In this document: positions 46,201 to 55,731 of the stretch, piece after piece
Numbering within the stretch: the stretch's first letter is position 1
How the letters are laid out: every line of letters starts with the position of its first letter
Assembly: GCF_014284365.1 (NCBI RefSeq)
Contig: NZ_JACOGG010000006.1
Location: 62,001-126,000, forward strand
Length of the DNA stretch: 64,000 nt
Direction: 5' to 3'
Origin: Cognatundibacterium rugosum
GTDB lineage: Bacteria; Pseudomonadota; Gammaproteobacteria; Burkholderiales; Burkholderiaceae_D
The notes under the pieces: generated by a model
The model's database searches: none
Told to the model about the DNA's origin: nothing
The model's input: only the letters and a program-made list of their open reading frames with translations
Translations under genes and position numbers: made by a program

Positions 46201-47349
46201 TCAACGAATAAAGCGTTTATCACGACCGATCAGGGTCAGTTCGACAAACTCACTGCCTGTATGATCCTTGTCACTGTACTGTATCAGGATGCCACCCAGG
46301 TCATGCTTTTTGATGCCTTCCAGCGCGCGTACCAAGCCGTCACGGGTCAGGCCACGGCCAGCTCGGCGCAAGCCTTCTACCATCAACTTGGCAGAGACAT
46401 AGCCCTCCATCGCTGCATAAGATTCCGGCAATTTGTACTCTTTGGCGGCCTGTTTAAACTCTTGGCCCAGGGAAGTAGTAATCGAAAATGGCGCTGGCAT
46501 GATTTGCGACACCATGATACCCGGGGCGTTATTACCCAGACTATCGATGAAGGATTGTGAGGCGTTATTCGATAAAGTCATAATCTGCATGGCATTACCT
46601 GACTTACGCAAACCATTAATAATTTCAGCCGTCGTCACGGTAGAACCAATCACAACCAGGGCTTTCGCATTCGCCCCTTGCAAAGCCTGTATTACCTTGG
46701 GCACATCCGGTTTGGCTCTGTCGTAGCTCAGAACAGCACTGGGTTTCAAGCCCTGTTTTTGCATGATCTCCTGAAACCCGGCCAGGCCATCTTTACCAAA
46801 AGTGTCGTCAACATGAGCCAAAGCTATTTCCTTGAGACCTGTCATGGAAAAGTGCTCAACTGCTTTTTTTACTTCAGTCTGATACATGGCCCGGACATTG
46901 AACAGATAGCGGTTCACAGGCTGATGAAAAATCGCTGCCCCGGTACTTGGGGCGACTAAAGGAATTTTGTGCTCAGCCAGCAAGGGCAAGATCGCCTGGG
47001 TATGCGGCGTGCCACGGCTTTGGAATAGTGCAAACACGCGTTCTTTGCGTATCAGTTGCTCCGCATTTTTTCCAGCCAAAACCGGGTCGAACTGATCATC
47101 CAGCGTAATCAGTTCTATCTTACGGCCATGTACACCGCCACCTGCATTGGTTTTGGCCAAATAGGCATTGGCACCGGCCATCATTTCCTTGACTGGCCCT
47201 GCAATCTGGCCTGTGACACCTACCGTTTGCCCCAACAGGATCTGGCTGTCGCTGACGCCATCCTCTGCCAGGGCGCTGTATGGCAGCAATATCGCTGAAG
47301 CCGCTAATAAACCCGCAACCTGACGGCGACGGCTGGAAAATACGTTCAT
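46201..47349 (-). CDS. Orphan branched-chain-amino-acid-type ABC binding protein (LivK-like)
   Basis: A 382-residue periplasmic binding protein, type I fold. The ATG at 47349 is chosen because AAGGAGA precedes it and it begins the signal peptide (SRRRQVAGLLAASAILLPY, cleavage near ALAEDG). Typical family features are ILLGQTVGVTGQIAGPVKEM near the N-terminus and the Leu/Ile/Val-type receptor lobes. No permease or ATPase for this system is adjacent, so it may serve a transporter encoded elsewhere or act as a receptor. It lies 185 bp upstream of the other binding protein, whose sigma-54 promoter sits in that gap. Confidence 0.87.
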   Translation of the reverse strand: MNVFSSRRRQVAGLLAASAILLPYSALAEDGVSDSQILLGQTVGVTGQIAGPVKEMMAGANAYLAKTNAGGGVHGRKIELITLDDQFDPVLAGKNAEQLIRKERVFALFQSRGTPHTQAILPLLAEHKIPLVAPSTGAAIFHQPVNRYLFNVRAMYQTEVKKAVEHFSMTGLKEIALAHVDDTFGKDGLAGFQEIMQKQGLKPSAVLSYDRAKPDVPKVIQALQGANAKALVVIGSTVTTAEIINGLRKSGNAMQIMTLSNNASQSFIDSLGNNAPGIMVSQIMPAPFSITTSLGQEFKQAAKEYKLPESYAAMEGYVSAKLMVEGLRRAGRGLTRDGLVRALEGIKKHDLGGILIQYSDKDHTGSEFVELTLIGRDKRFIR

Positions 47350-47909
47350 GATGTCTCCTTGATCATCTGATGCAGATACAACGCATTTGCGCATCTGCTT
47401 TTTGTTTGCTTCCTGGATTAGCACTAAACATGCCGTCCCGTATCAATGCATGCCCTCCCCAGCCTCCGCCTCTCAGTCTGCAGGCGAAACAGTGATACCT
47501 TTGGTCAATTTCTTTCCGAAAAATCAGAATTTTGCACAACCAATGTCTGAAATTCCGCACAATTCAGCTTTACCAGACTGACTAAGCCTGAACCTGATGC
47601 CGTCTATGCTTGCGAGATGGAAAGTCCAGCGCCATACCGACACAGCTTAGCCGACAAAAATTACCGCATTGCAACTTCGAGTGTTGATGACAGCAATTTG
47701 TTCCGTCAGCACTTTACTCTGGCTTGCGCCATCGCAGCTTCTGTATAGGAAAAGCGGCTAAGTAACAATGCCATATTCAGGTTTTCCACGGAACACGGAG
47801 CGCGATCAGGTAAAATGCAGGATGATCTGGCGGCTTCAGTGTCAACACTGGTGTTTTGCCCGTACTTTTTACTTAATTGTGTTTATTTCAAAGAACTGAA
47901 CTCTGCGCT
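47350..47909. other. Long divergent intergenic region before ffh
   Basis: 560 bp with no supported gene, tRNA or 4.5S RNA. Short frames on both strands lack family features. A small stem (CAGTG-TCAA-CACTG, near 47838-47851) precedes ffh. A TAAAAT hexamer near 47811 could be a -10 element without a clear -35. The region may be remnant DNA at the edge of the accessory block. Confidence 0.35.
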
Positions 47910-49277
47910 ATGCTCGATAATCTCACCCAACGCCTCGCCAAAGTCGTCAAGACTATGCGTGGCGAAGCCCGACTGACAGAATCCAACACCGCCGACATGC
48001 TGCGTGAAGTGCGCATGGCATTATTGGAAGCCGACGTGGCGCTGCCTGCAGTGCGCGAACTGATTGCCAGAGTTAAAGAAAAAGCCATGGGTGAAGAAGT
48101 GATTTCTTCCCTCACGCCGGGCCAGGCACTGGTGGGTGTGGTACAAAAAGAACTGGCCATTCTGATGGGTGCCGATCTGGGCGAAGATGCGTCTCAACTC
48201 AGCTTTGCTTGCCAACCACCTGCGATTATCCTGATGGCAGGTCTGCAAGGTGCGGGTAAAACCACAACCGTCGGTAAGCTGGCCAAATATCTGCGCGAAC
48301 AAAAGAAGAAAAAAGTATTGACCGTATCTGCCGACGTATATCGTCCGGCGGCGATCGGTCAGTTACAAACCGTGACTGAGCAAGTCGGTGCTGACTTCTT
48401 CCCATCCACACCCGACCAAAAACCAGTCGATATCGCACTGGCCGCACTGGATTACGCGAAAAAGCATTATCACGACGTACTGATCGTTGATACCGCGGGT
48501 CGTCTGGGTATCGACGAAGCGATGATGAAAGAAATCGCAGAAGTACATGCTGCGGTGCGTCCCATCGAAACACTGTTCGTCGTTGACGCGATGTTGGGGC
48601 AGGATGCCGTCAATACGGCCAAGGCCTTTAATGATGCCTTACCACTCACAGGCGTGGTGCTGACCAAGCTCGACGGTGATGCGCGCGGTGGTGCCGCTTT
48701 GTCCGTACGCCATATCACTGGCAAGCCGATCAAATTTGTGGGTGTCGCAGAAAAACTGGATGGTCTGGAATCCTTTGATGCAACCCGTATGGCCAACCGT
48801 GTGCTGGGCATGGGTGATATTCTGGCCCTGGTCGAATCTGCACAAAAAGGCATGGACGTCGCCGCTGCGCAAAACCTTGCACATAAAATCAAGGATGGCG
48901 GCAAGTTCGACATGAACGACTTCAAGATGCAAATATCCCAGATGCGCAATATGGGTGGTCTGTCGAATCTGATGGATAAACTGCCAGCCCAGTTACAACA
49001 AGCCGCCAGCGGTGCCAATATGGATCAGGCGGAGAAGTCAGTACGCCGTATGGAAGGTATTATCAATTCCATGACACCAATGGAGCGTGCCAAGCCGGAA
49101 TTGATCAAGGCCTCCCGCAAACGCCGTATTGCAGCAGGTGCTGGTGTTCAGATCCAGGAAGTAAACCGCATGCTGGCACAGTTCGAACAAATGCAGAGCA
49201 TGATGAAAAAACTGCGTGGTGGCGGCATGATGAAAATGCTGCGCAGTATGAAGGGAATGATGCCTGGACGCCGTTAA
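47910..49277 (+). CDS. ffh: Signal recognition particle protein Ffh
   Basis: A 455-residue GTPase that binds 4.5S RNA and signal sequences of nascent membrane proteins. The ATG at 47910 (MLDNLTQRLAKVVKTMRG) matches the family start; the longer frame is not supported. NG domain: G1 GLQGAGKTT (~110), G3 DTAGR and G4 TKLDG. The methionine-rich M domain (from ~330) contains MKMLRSMKGMMPGRR at its end and the RNA-binding RKRRIAAGAG helix. It is followed by a strong terminator. Confidence 0.97.
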   Translation: MLDNLTQRLAKVVKTMRGEARLTESNTADMLREVRMALLEADVALPAVRELIARVKEKAMGEEVISSLTPGQALVGVVQKELAILMGADLGEDASQLSFACQPPAIILMAGLQGAGKTTTVGKLAKYLREQKKKKVLTVSADVYRPAAIGQLQTVTEQVGADFFPSTPDQKPVDIALAALDYAKKHYHDVLIVDTAGRLGIDEAMMKEIAEVHAAVRPIETLFVVDAMLGQDAVNTAKAFNDALPLTGVVLTKLDGDARGGAALSVRHITGKPIKFVGVAEKLDGLESFDATRMANRVLGMGDILALVESAQKGMDVAAAQNLAHKIKDGGKFDMNDFKMQISQMRNMGGLSNLMDKLPAQLQQAASGANMDQAEKSVRRMEGIINSMTPMERAKPELIKASRKRRIAAGAGVQIQEVNRMLAQFEQMQSMMKKLRGGGMMKMLRSMKGMMPGRR

Positions 49278-49306
49278 TTCGCATTCTGGAATTCAGTCAA
49301 AAACAG

Positions 49307-49347
49307 GCCGGATCAGAGGAGAAATGCCCCTGATCCGGCTTTTTTTT
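49307..49347 (+). terminator. Intrinsic terminator of ffh
   Basis: GCCGGATCAG (49307-49316) pairs with CTGATCCGGC (49330-49339), followed by eight T residues. Confidence 0.9.
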
Positions 49348-49465
49348 GCCCAGAAATCCAACGAAGCGTAAATTCCTGCATTTTTTCACAAAAAACTAGT
49401 AAAAAAGACTTGCATCACTATAAAAACCACACCACTATTAGCGATGCGTGAAGTGACGCAATGCA

Positions 49466-49492
49466 GGAGCTTTTCAAAACGATCAAAGCTCC
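49466..49492 (+). repeat. Leader hairpin upstream of the SWIB gene
   Basis: GGAGCTTT and AAAGCTCC form a perfect 8-bp stem with an 11-base loop, ending 29 bases before the SWIB ATG. It could affect mRNA stability or translation. Confidence 0.45.
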
Positions 49493-49521
49493 ATCCAAGA
49501 AATTTGTGAAGGAGGCTATTT

Positions 49522-49875
49522 ATGGCAACAGCACCAAAGAAATCACCAGCAGCAAAATCAGCAGCAGCAGCCAAAAAGCCTGCAGCGGCACCTAAAAAAG
49601 CAGCAGCAAAACCAGCTGCAGAACGCAAGCCAAACGCCGCGTTCATGAAGCCTATGACGATTTCCCCAACACTGGCAGCAGTTATCGGTGCAGCACCAAT
49701 TCCACGTACTGAAGTCACGAAAAAAGTTTGGGAATACATCAAAAAGCACAATCTGCAAGACGCAGAAAACAAACGCAACATCAATGCAGACGACAAACTG
49801 AAAGCCGTTTTCGGTGGCAAGAAACAAGTCTCCATGTTTGAAATGACTAAACTCATTTCCGGTCATCTGTCCTGA
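49522..49875 (+). CDS. SWIB/MDM2-domain protein with histone H1-like tail
   Basis: A 117-residue basic protein. Residues ~1-45 are Ala/Lys/Pro-rich like a histone tail. Residues ~46-117 form a SWIB domain, with FMKPMTISPTLAAVIGAAPI, VWEYIKKHNLQDAENKRNI and DDKLKAVFGGKKQVSMFEM as its hallmark segments. SWIB domains occur in eukaryotic chromatin remodellers and in chlamydiae (fused to topoisomerase or stand-alone); stand-alone forms are known in Burkholderiales. A role in nucleoid organisation is plausible but unproven. GAAGGAGG is a very strong ribosome binding site. Confidence 0.93.
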   Translation: MATAPKKSPAAKSAAAAKKPAAAPKKAAAKPAAERKPNAAFMKPMTISPTLAAVIGAAPIPRTEVTKKVWEYIKKHNLQDAENKRNINADDKLKAVFGGKKQVSMFEMTKLISGHLS

Positions 49876-49935
49876 TTCTTCAGAGCAGTGCCCAAGTGCG
49901 TTGGGAAGCTGAATGGGAGTCATGATCCCATCCCA

Positions 49936-49970
49936 AACAAAAATGCCCGCATCGCGCGGGCATTTTTGTT
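49936..49970. terminator. Bidirectional terminator between SWIB and TonB-like genes
   Basis: A perfect 15-bp stem (arms 49936-49950 and 49956-49970) around a 5-base loop, with A-rich and T-rich flanks on both sides. Confidence 0.9.
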
Positions 49971-50031
49971 TTCAAACGGTCGGGAAACATCCGGTTCTCG
50001 TCCAACGATGAGCGCAGCAGCAGCTCTGACT

Positions 50032-50709
50032 TCAAAGATTCCCACAACTCATAGGAATCGTCGGCATCTCATTTCCCAATAACTCTCCTGGCTTTCGGTG
50101 CATGATGCAGTAAGTGCCGAACGGCGTGATAATTTTTGACACCGGGCGACCATCGCCCATGATATGCAGCTCATGCTTCACACCTTCGTGATTCACGGTT
50201 CCTGAACGTGCGATCTGATCTGCAAATTTGGCGAAAGCTGATTTTTCTGCCGCCGTTAACACTCGATCACGCGCGTCAAACTCTTTCTTCAGGCCTGAGA
50301 ACAAGCCGCGCACATCACGCTTGAGTTCAGTGCTGGCTGGTGCTGGTATAGCGGATGTGGCCGAATTAGCTGATTCCACCGCTACAGCATGTTCCGGTTC
50401 GGACTGTAGCTGCTCTTTTGTTGGTGTTTGAGTTGCGCTTGAGACCTGGGACGTCGCGCTGACAGTGCGCTGGCGCATACGCTCCGGGTTGCGTTGAGCA
50501 CTAGTGCTTACGTTTGCATCCCATGCCGGTTCAGGCAGTTGCAGTGTCTGCCGGATCGCCGGCGATAACAGCACGAGATGCATAGTATTCGCATGCTGGG
50601 AATTGACCGGCGCTTGAAATGCGGGCCAGTACCACAGTAGCAGCAGATGAAAGGCCGCAACCAACGGCAGTATCAGCCAGGGCCGCGCCGGGTATTGATA
50701 GCGATACAT
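50032..50709 (-). CDS. Membrane-anchored TonB-like protein of unknown function
   Basis: A 225-residue protein. One N-terminal helix (PWLILPLVAAFHLLLLWYW) anchors it in the inner membrane. A Ser/Thr/Ala/Gln-rich periplasmic linker follows (~50-125), then a compact C-terminal region (~130-225) with two cysteines (TYCIMHRKPG and the final PMSCGNL), probably a disulfide. GGGAG precedes the ATG. Architecture resembles the product of 3640-4350. No TonB C-terminal motif is identifiable, so function is left open. The lytic transglycosylase gene is 35 bases upstream, so the two are probably co-transcribed. Confidence 0.7.
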   Translation of the reverse strand: MYRYQYPARPWLILPLVAAFHLLLLWYWPAFQAPVNSQHANTMHLVLLSPAIRQTLQLPEPAWDANVSTSAQRNPERMRQRTVSATSQVSSATQTPTKEQLQSEPEHAVAVESANSATSAIPAPASTELKRDVRGLFSGLKKEFDARDRVLTAAEKSAFAKFADQIARSGTVNHEGVKHELHIMGDGRPVSKIITPFGTYCIMHRKPGELLGNEMPTIPMSCGNL

Positions 50710-50744
50710 AGCGATACTCCCAGACTGCGGGAGTAACGCGGACC

Positions 50745-51404
50745 TTAACGTGGCGGCACGTATTCCCAGTTTTTCCAGTTAGCTAACACGGCATTCGGAT
50801 ATTCAGGCTTACCCCGACTACCGTTATAGCGCCCCAAAGCGAGATATAAATCGCCCTTTTCCATATCGATATACATACGCAGAATAGAACAGCCATAGCG
50901 CAGATTGGTCTGCATCTGAAACAGCTTCTTCGCATCGCCATCGCCGATTACACGTGACCAGAACGGCATCACCTGCATATAACCACGCGCACCGACCACA
51001 GAAGTTGCATATTTACGGAATGCCGATTCCACCTGCATTAAGCCCATCACCAGCGCTGGATCCAGACCAGCACGTTTAGACTCGTACCATATCGTTTCGA
51101 GCAATTCTATCCGGCTCTGGTAATCAGGAATACGCCGCTTCAGACGTACTGACATCTCACCCAGCCAGTGCAGATATCTGATACGTTCGTCAATATTATT
51201 AAAGCTGGGCTTAGGTGGGCGCGGATCAGAGATAGCCTTGGACAAGGCCAGGCGTACGGAATCAGCCATGGCTTCTTCCTTCTGATTACCCGCCCATGCT
51301 GGCATCGCACCGAATGTCGCGGACAGGAAAAAACCAGCCGTCAGACGACAGCAGGTTTTCACGAAAAATCGGCTTATTGAGAGAGGAACAGCAATCGACA
51401 ACAT
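50745..51404 (-). CDS. Lytic transglycosylase, SLT domain
   Basis: A 219-residue murein hydrolase cleaving between MurNAc and GlcNAc. The ATG at 51404 is chosen because it leads directly into a signal peptide (VKTCCRLTAGFFLSATFG, cleavage near AWAGN); the longer frame would run back into proS. The catalytic Glu is in ALVMGLMQVESAFRKYA, followed by VVGARGYMQVMPFW and ALGRYNGSRG, hallmarks of the Slt70-like family 1. The start lacks a strong ribosome binding site. It lies downstream of proS on the same strand. Confidence 0.88.
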   Translation of the reverse strand: MLSIAVPLSISRFFVKTCCRLTAGFFLSATFGAMPAWAGNQKEEAMADSVRLALSKAISDPRPPKPSFNNIDERIRYLHWLGEMSVRLKRRIPDYQSRIELLETIWYESKRAGLDPALVMGLMQVESAFRKYATSVVGARGYMQVMPFWSRVIGDGDAKKLFQMQTNLRYGCSILRMYIDMEKGDLYLALGRYNGSRGKPEYPNAVLANWKNWEYVPPR

Positions 51405-51429
51405 ACTGCAAACAGCGTTCAGCGCAAAC

Positions 51430-51459
51430 CATAGCGGGCAGGCTGAGCTGCCCGCTATG
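51430..51459 (-). repeat. Inverted repeat directly after proS
   Basis: CATAGCGGGCAG and CTGCCCGCTATG (12-bp perfect arms, 6-base loop) lie immediately after the proS stop and 26 bases before the transglycosylase start. Only three T residues appear soon after on the minus strand, so it may attenuate rather than terminate. Confidence 0.7.
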
Positions 51460-53187
51460 TTATGCAGCAAGCTTAGCCTGTACAAAAGCCAGCATCTCTG
51501 CCACTGGAACGATAGTCGCTTCTGCGTCGCGACGGCCCACGTATTCCAGCTTGCCATCTTTCAGACCACGGTCACCGATCACGATGCGGTGAGGTACACC
51601 GATCAGTTCCCAGTCCGCGAACATCGCACCCGGACGCTCACCACGATCATCCAGAATCACGTCGATACCGGCTTCCAGCATCGCCTGATACAGTTTTTCA
51701 GTCTCTGCTTTGACCGCTTCGCTGCGATCCATACCCATAGGACAGATCACGACTTCAAACGGCGCGATCGAAGTTGGCCAGATGATGCCTTTGTCGTCAA
51801 AATTCTGTTCTATCGCTGCACCCAAAATGCGGGTCACGCCTATACCGTAGCAACCCATCTGCAACAGTTGTGGTTTGCCGTTTTCATCCAGGAAAGTGGC
51901 CTTCATGTCTTCTGAATAGCGAGTGCCAAGCTGGAATACGTGGCCCACTTCGATGCCACGCTGGATTGCCAGTACGCCTTTGCCGTCCGGAGAAGGATCG
52001 CCATCAACCACATTACGCAAATCCGCCACCACAGGCTCAGGCAAATCACGGCCCCAGTTTGCGCCGGTGAAGTGGAAATCCGCTTCGTTCGCGCCGCAGA
52101 CGAAATTTGCCATATTGGCCACAGTACGGTCTGCCACGACCTTGACAGGTTTCAGAGTATTAATCGGACCGAGATAGCCAGGCTTAGTACCAAACCACTC
52201 CACGATTTCCGCTTCGGTCGCGAAGCGATACGTCGCTAGACCCGGTACTTTGCTGGTTTTCACTTCATTCAGCTCATGATCGCCACGTAACAGCAGCAGC
52301 CAGACTTGCTTGTCTTCTTCTTTGTCTGCATCGACGGTCAGAACGATGGACTTGACGGTGTTTTGCAAAGGAATGGACAACAAGGCAGCCACGTCTTCAC
52401 ATTTTGCCTTACCCGGTGTCGCTGTTTTAGTCAGTGTTGCCTGTGCGGCAGGGCGTGATGTCACCAGCGGCAAAGCCTCAGCCGCTTCCATATTGGCAGC
52501 GTAATCGGAAGTTGGGCAGTACACCAGCGCATCTTCACCGGTTTCTGCGATCACATGGAACTCGTGAGAGCCGGATCCACCAATCGCACCGTTATCGGCC
52601 GCGACCGCGCGGAACTGCAAGCCAAAGCGCTGGAAAATACGGGTATATGCATCGTACATCACCTGATAAGACTGCTTGAGACCGTCGACATTGCGATCGA
52701 AAGAGTAAGCATCTTTCATGGTGAATTCACGACCACGCATCAGACCGAAACGCGGACGACGCTCGTCGCGGAACTTGGTCTGGATGTGATAAAAATTTAC
52801 CGGCAACTGGCGGTAGGAGCGAATTTCTGTACGCACCACGTCAGTAATGGCCTCTTCCGAAGTTGGCTGGATAATGAAATCACGGCCATGGCGGTCTTTG
52901 ACACGCATCAGTTCCGGGCCCATTTTGTCCCAGCGGCCAGTTTCCTGCCACAATTCAGCCGGCTGCACGACCGGCATCAGCATCTCTATCGCACCCGCGC
53001 GGTTCATCTCTTCACGGATAATATTTTCCACTTTGCGGATAATGCGCAGCCCCATCGGCATGTAGTTATAGATGCCGGAACCCAGACGCTTGATCATGCC
53101 GGCGCGCATCATCAGTTTGTGGCTGACGATTTCTGCGTCTGCCGGTGCTTCTTTGAGTGTGGAAATAAAAAATCGGGTAGCTCGCAT
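51460..53187 (-). CDS. proS: Prolyl-tRNA synthetase
   Basis: A 575-residue class II aminoacyl-tRNA synthetase of the bacterial type. The ATG at 53187 ([19 protein letters not shown]) matches the family start. Motif 2 is [19 protein letters not shown] and motif 3 lies in [17 protein letters not shown]. The editing (YbaK-like) domain that deacylates Ala-tRNA(Pro) is present at ~225-390, as expected from length. The C-terminal anticodon-binding domain ends the protein. It is divergent from rppH. Confidence 0.96.
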   Translation of the reverse strand: MRATRFFISTLKEAPADAEIVSHKLMMRAGMIKRLGSGIYNYMPMGLRIIRKVENIIREEMNRAGAIEMLMPVVQPAELWQETGRWDKMGPELMRVKDRHGRDFIIQPTSEEAITDVVRTEIRSYRQLPVNFYHIQTKFRDERRPRFGLMRGREFTMKDAYSFDRNVDGLKQSYQVMYDAYTRIFQRFGLQFRAVAADNGAIGGSGSHEFHVIAETGEDALVYCPTSDYAANMEAAEALPLVTSRPAAQATLTKTATPGKAKCEDVAALLSIPLQNTVKSIVLTVDADKEEDKQVWLLLLRGDHELNEVKTSKVPGLATYRFATEAEIVEWFGTKPGYLGPINTLKPVKVVADRTVANMANFVCGANEADFHFTGANWGRDLPEPVVADLRNVVDGDPSPDGKGVLAIQRGIEVGHVFQLGTRYSEDMKATFLDENGKPQLLQMGCYGIGVTRILGAAIEQNFDDKGIIWPTSIAPFEVVICPMGMDRSEAVKAETEKLYQAMLEAGIDVILDDRGERPGAMFADWELIGVPHRIVIGDRGLKDGKLEYVGRRDAEATIVPVAEMLAFVQAKLAA

Positions 53188-53412
53188 GACAGTGATTCTT
53201 TTTAAATGGAAGGTTATAATCAACTCAATTTTAAAGGATTAGCTGGCTAATGCGCCCACTCTTTGCATATTTGATGAAGGAAACCGCGTTTTGTTCGCCA
53301 GACTGGATGCTGCCCGCAGCAAAATGGGCACACTTTTCGACGTAAACACCGATTTCAGAACGAGTAAATTGCAAGACCGAGCGGTTAGCCACAGAAAGTT
53401 TTGAGGTTAACT

Positions 53413-53982
53413 ATGCTAGACCGTGAAGGCTTCCGCCCTAACGTAGGCATAATTTTGCTGAACGCCAACAATCAAGTCTGGTGGGGAAAGCGTGTGCGCG
53501 AGCACTCCTGGCAATTCCCTCAGGGTGGGATTAAGTATGGTGAGTCTCCTGAACAAGCCATGTTTCGCGAGCTGGAAGAAGAAACAGGATTGTTACCTGA
53601 GCATGTCAAAATTATAGGCCGCACCCGTGACTGGTTACGCTATGAAGTACCGGATCACTTCATCAAACGTGAAATCCGTGGGCATTATCGCGGGCAAAAG
53701 CAAATCTGGTTTTTGCTGCGCATGGTAGGGCGCGATTGCGACGTCAACCTGCGCGCATCCAATCACCCGGAATTTGATGCCTGGCGCTGGCATGAATACT
53801 GGGTGCCACTGGATGTGGTGATTGAATTTAAACGTGGCGTGTACCAGCTAGCACTGCAAGAGTTATCACGTTTCATCCACAGACAGGATCACCCCGGAGC
53901 GCAGCGTAACCGGCGCAATCAGCATAAAGCTGCCGCAAAATCCCCGGCCCCACAGACCACCGAGTCTGAACAAACGAAATAA
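53413..53982 (+). CDS. rppH: RNA pyrophosphohydrolase
   Basis: A 189-residue Nudix enzyme that removes pyrophosphate from mRNA 5' ends to start decay. The ATG at 53413 ([17 protein letters not shown]) is the family start and has GAGG seven bases upstream; an in-frame TTG at 53401 is rejected. The Nudix box spans [20 protein letters not shown] and then TGLL. The C-terminal ~25 residues are basic and low-complexity ([11 protein letters not shown]). It is four bases upstream of the CNP1-like gene. Confidence 0.95.
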   Translation: MLDREGFRPNVGIILLNANNQVWWGKRVREHSWQFPQGGIKYGESPEQAMFRELEEETGLLPEHVKIIGRTRDWLRYEVPDHFIKREIRGHYRGQKQIWFLLRMVGRDCDVNLRASNHPEFDAWRWHEYWVPLDVVIEFKRGVYQLALQELSRFIHRQDHPGAQRNRRNQHKAAAKSPAPQTTESEQTK

Positions 53983-53986
53983 AGCC

Positions 53987-54505
53987 ATGCATAAACGATA
54001 TGTAATGATCTCAGCCTCACTCACGCTGCTCCTGTTGGCAGGTGGCCTGACCAGTACTACAGCACAGGCTGCGGAAGATGAACCTGATAAGGAGTGGCGC
54101 GAAGTTGAGGCACAATTACCGGCCGCACCTAAAAATGAAAATCTGTTGCCGTTTTACCAGTCAGGCAGTATGCAGTTTTTCATCGATGCTCCCTCTTTAA
54201 GTATCGCCAGTGATGGCACCGTGCGCTATACCTTAGTCGCCAGCAGCAGCGCAGGTGCGCGTAATGTGAGCTATGAAGGCATACGTTGTGCGACCTATGA
54301 AAAAAAGCTGTACGCTTTTGGTCGCAGCGATGGTACCTGGTCGCGTAGCCGTCGTGATGAATGGGATAAGATTTCGCAGACAGGTGCCAATAAACAGCAT
54401 CACAGCTTATTCACCGAGTATTTTTGCGAAGGAAATACCATCGCCGGTAAAGCAAACAGCATACTTGACCGGCTGCGTGGCAAGCGCACGCTGTATGGCC
54501 GCTAA
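53987..54505 (+). CDS. CNP1-like family secreted protein
   Basis: A 172-residue exported protein with signal peptide (LTLLLLAGGLTSTTAQAAE). The mature part matches the CNP1-like family: EWREVEAQLPAAPK, FFIDAPSLSIASDGTVRYT, the conserved Cys in GIRCATYEKKLYAFG and WSRSRRDEWDKI, and a second Cys in YFCEG. Function is unknown. It is almost always found next to rppH and proB in betaproteobacteria (group knowledge). A four-base gap to rppH indicates co-translation. Confidence 0.85.
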   Translation: MHKRYVMISASLTLLLLAGGLTSTTAQAAEDEPDKEWREVEAQLPAAPKNENLLPFYQSGSMQFFIDAPSLSIASDGTVRYTLVASSSAGARNVSYEGIRCATYEKKLYAFGRSDGTWSRSRRDEWDKISQTGANKQHHSLFTEYFCEGNTIAGKANSILDRLRGKRTLYGR

Positions 54506-54516
54506 TCGTTAAGCAC

Positions 54517-54551
54517 GCAGCTTGCGGCGCAATCCGCAATCCGCAAGCTGC
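54517..54551. repeat. Strong inverted repeat between CNP1-like gene and proB
   Basis: GCAGCTTGCGG (54517-54527) and CCGCAAGCTGC (54541-54551) form an 11-bp perfect stem between convergent genes. No T-run follows on either strand, so a Rho-independent terminator is not assured. Confidence 0.65.
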
Positions 54552-54588
54552 AGCTCGGATGACTGGTCACTTCACCAGCGCATCATGT

Positions 54589-55731
54589 TCAAGCTTCGCT
54601 ACGTTCGGGTGTGGTCAGCAGCACCAGATTATCACGGTGTATCAGTTCTGGTTCTTCAACAAAGCCAAGTATCCCGGCAATATCCTGCGATGATTTTTGA
54701 CGAATACGACGTGCATCCGCACTGCCATAATTCGACAAGCCACGCGCAACCGCATTACCCTGCTGATCAACACAAGTCACCACCGCACCACGGCCAAATT
54801 CACCACTGACCCCAGTCACACCGATAGGCAACAGGGATTTACCTTCCTTCAGCAGTTTTTGTACAGCACCTGCATCGAGCACAAACTGGCCTGCTGTTTG
54901 TAAGTGATCGGCCATCCATTGCTTGCGTGCTGCCAGCGGCGCGCGCTCAGAAACCAGTTGTGTGCCTATCGCCTCGCCCTCTGCCAGGCGTATCAACACG
55001 TTTTCTTCACGACCCCAGGCAATCACCGTGTGCGCGCCGGAACTGGCAGCACGCTTGGCTGCCAGTATTTTAGTCAGCATGCCACCACTACCAAGACTGC
55101 TGCCTGCACCACCAGCCATCGCCTCCAACGCGATATCACCGGCACGTGCCTGATGTACGAACTCGGCATCCGGCTGCTTGCGGGGATCGGCCGTGTACAA
55201 ACCCTTTTGGTCGGTCAGGATAATCAGTGCATCGGCTTCGGTCAGATTCGCAACCAGCGCGCCCAGCGTATCGTTATCGCCGAATTTAATTTCATCGGTC
55301 ACCACCGTATCATTTTCATTAATGATGGGAACGATGCCATAGCCCAGCAGCGTAAATAAGGTCGACCTAGCATTCAGATAGCGCTCACGATCAGCCAGAT
55401 CCGCATGCGTCAGCAAAATTTGCGCCGTACCTAGCTGATGGACACGGAAACTGCTCTCATAAATTTGCGCCAGTCCCATTTGCCCGACTGCGGCACAAGC
55501 CTGTAACTGATGTATGCCAGTCGGACGCTTATCGAAACCCAGCCTTTGCCGACCTTCGGCAATTGCACCGGAACTGACTAAAATAACTTGCTTACCCATT
55601 GCGCGCAGTGCAGCGATCTGGGTCGCCCATTTGGCTATTGCAACGCTGTCCAGCCCCTTCCCGTCATTGGTTACCAGCGAAGAACCGACTTTAATAATGA
55701 TACGTTTTGCTTGTTGAATTACAGATTGCAT
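54589..55731 (-). CDS. proB: Glutamate 5-kinase
   Basis: A 380-residue kinase, first step of proline synthesis, phosphorylating glutamate. The ATG at 55731 ([19 protein letters not shown]) fits the family start. The amino acid kinase domain (~8-260) shows [36 protein letters not shown] and [15 protein letters not shown]-terminal PUA domain (~280-375) is present with [16 protein letters not shown]. The ribosome binding site is weak. It lies downstream of obgE behind a terminator and an AT-rich 250-bp gap that probably holds its own promoter. Confidence 0.95.
   Translation of the reverse strand: MQSVIQQAKRIIIKVGSSLVTNDGKGLDSVAIAKWATQIAALRAMGKQVILVSSGAIAEGRQRLGFDKRPTGIHQLQACAAVGQMGLAQIYESSFRVHQLGTAQILLTHADLADRERYLNARSTLFTLLGYGIVPIINENDTVVTDEIKFGDNDTLGALVANLTEADALIILTDQKGLYTADPRKQPDAEFVHQARAGDIALEAMAGGAGSSLGSGGMLTKILAAKRAASSGAHTVIAWGREENVLIRLAEGEAIGTQLVSERAPLAARKQWMADHLQTAGQFVLDAGAVQKLLKEGKSLLPIGVTGVSGEFGRGAVVTCVDQQGNAVARGLSNYGSADARRIRQKSSQDIAGILGFVEEPELIHRDNLVLLTTPERSEA

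Noticed and set aside
46026..46211. 61-codon plus-strand frame between the two binding-protein genes
   Set aside because: It overlaps the sigma-54 promoter and has no features; the region is better explained as regulatory.
47350..47909. Possible 4.5S RNA or small gene upstream of ffh
   Set aside because: The conserved 4.5S core (GGAAGCAGCCAAGGC-type) is absent and short frames lack features.
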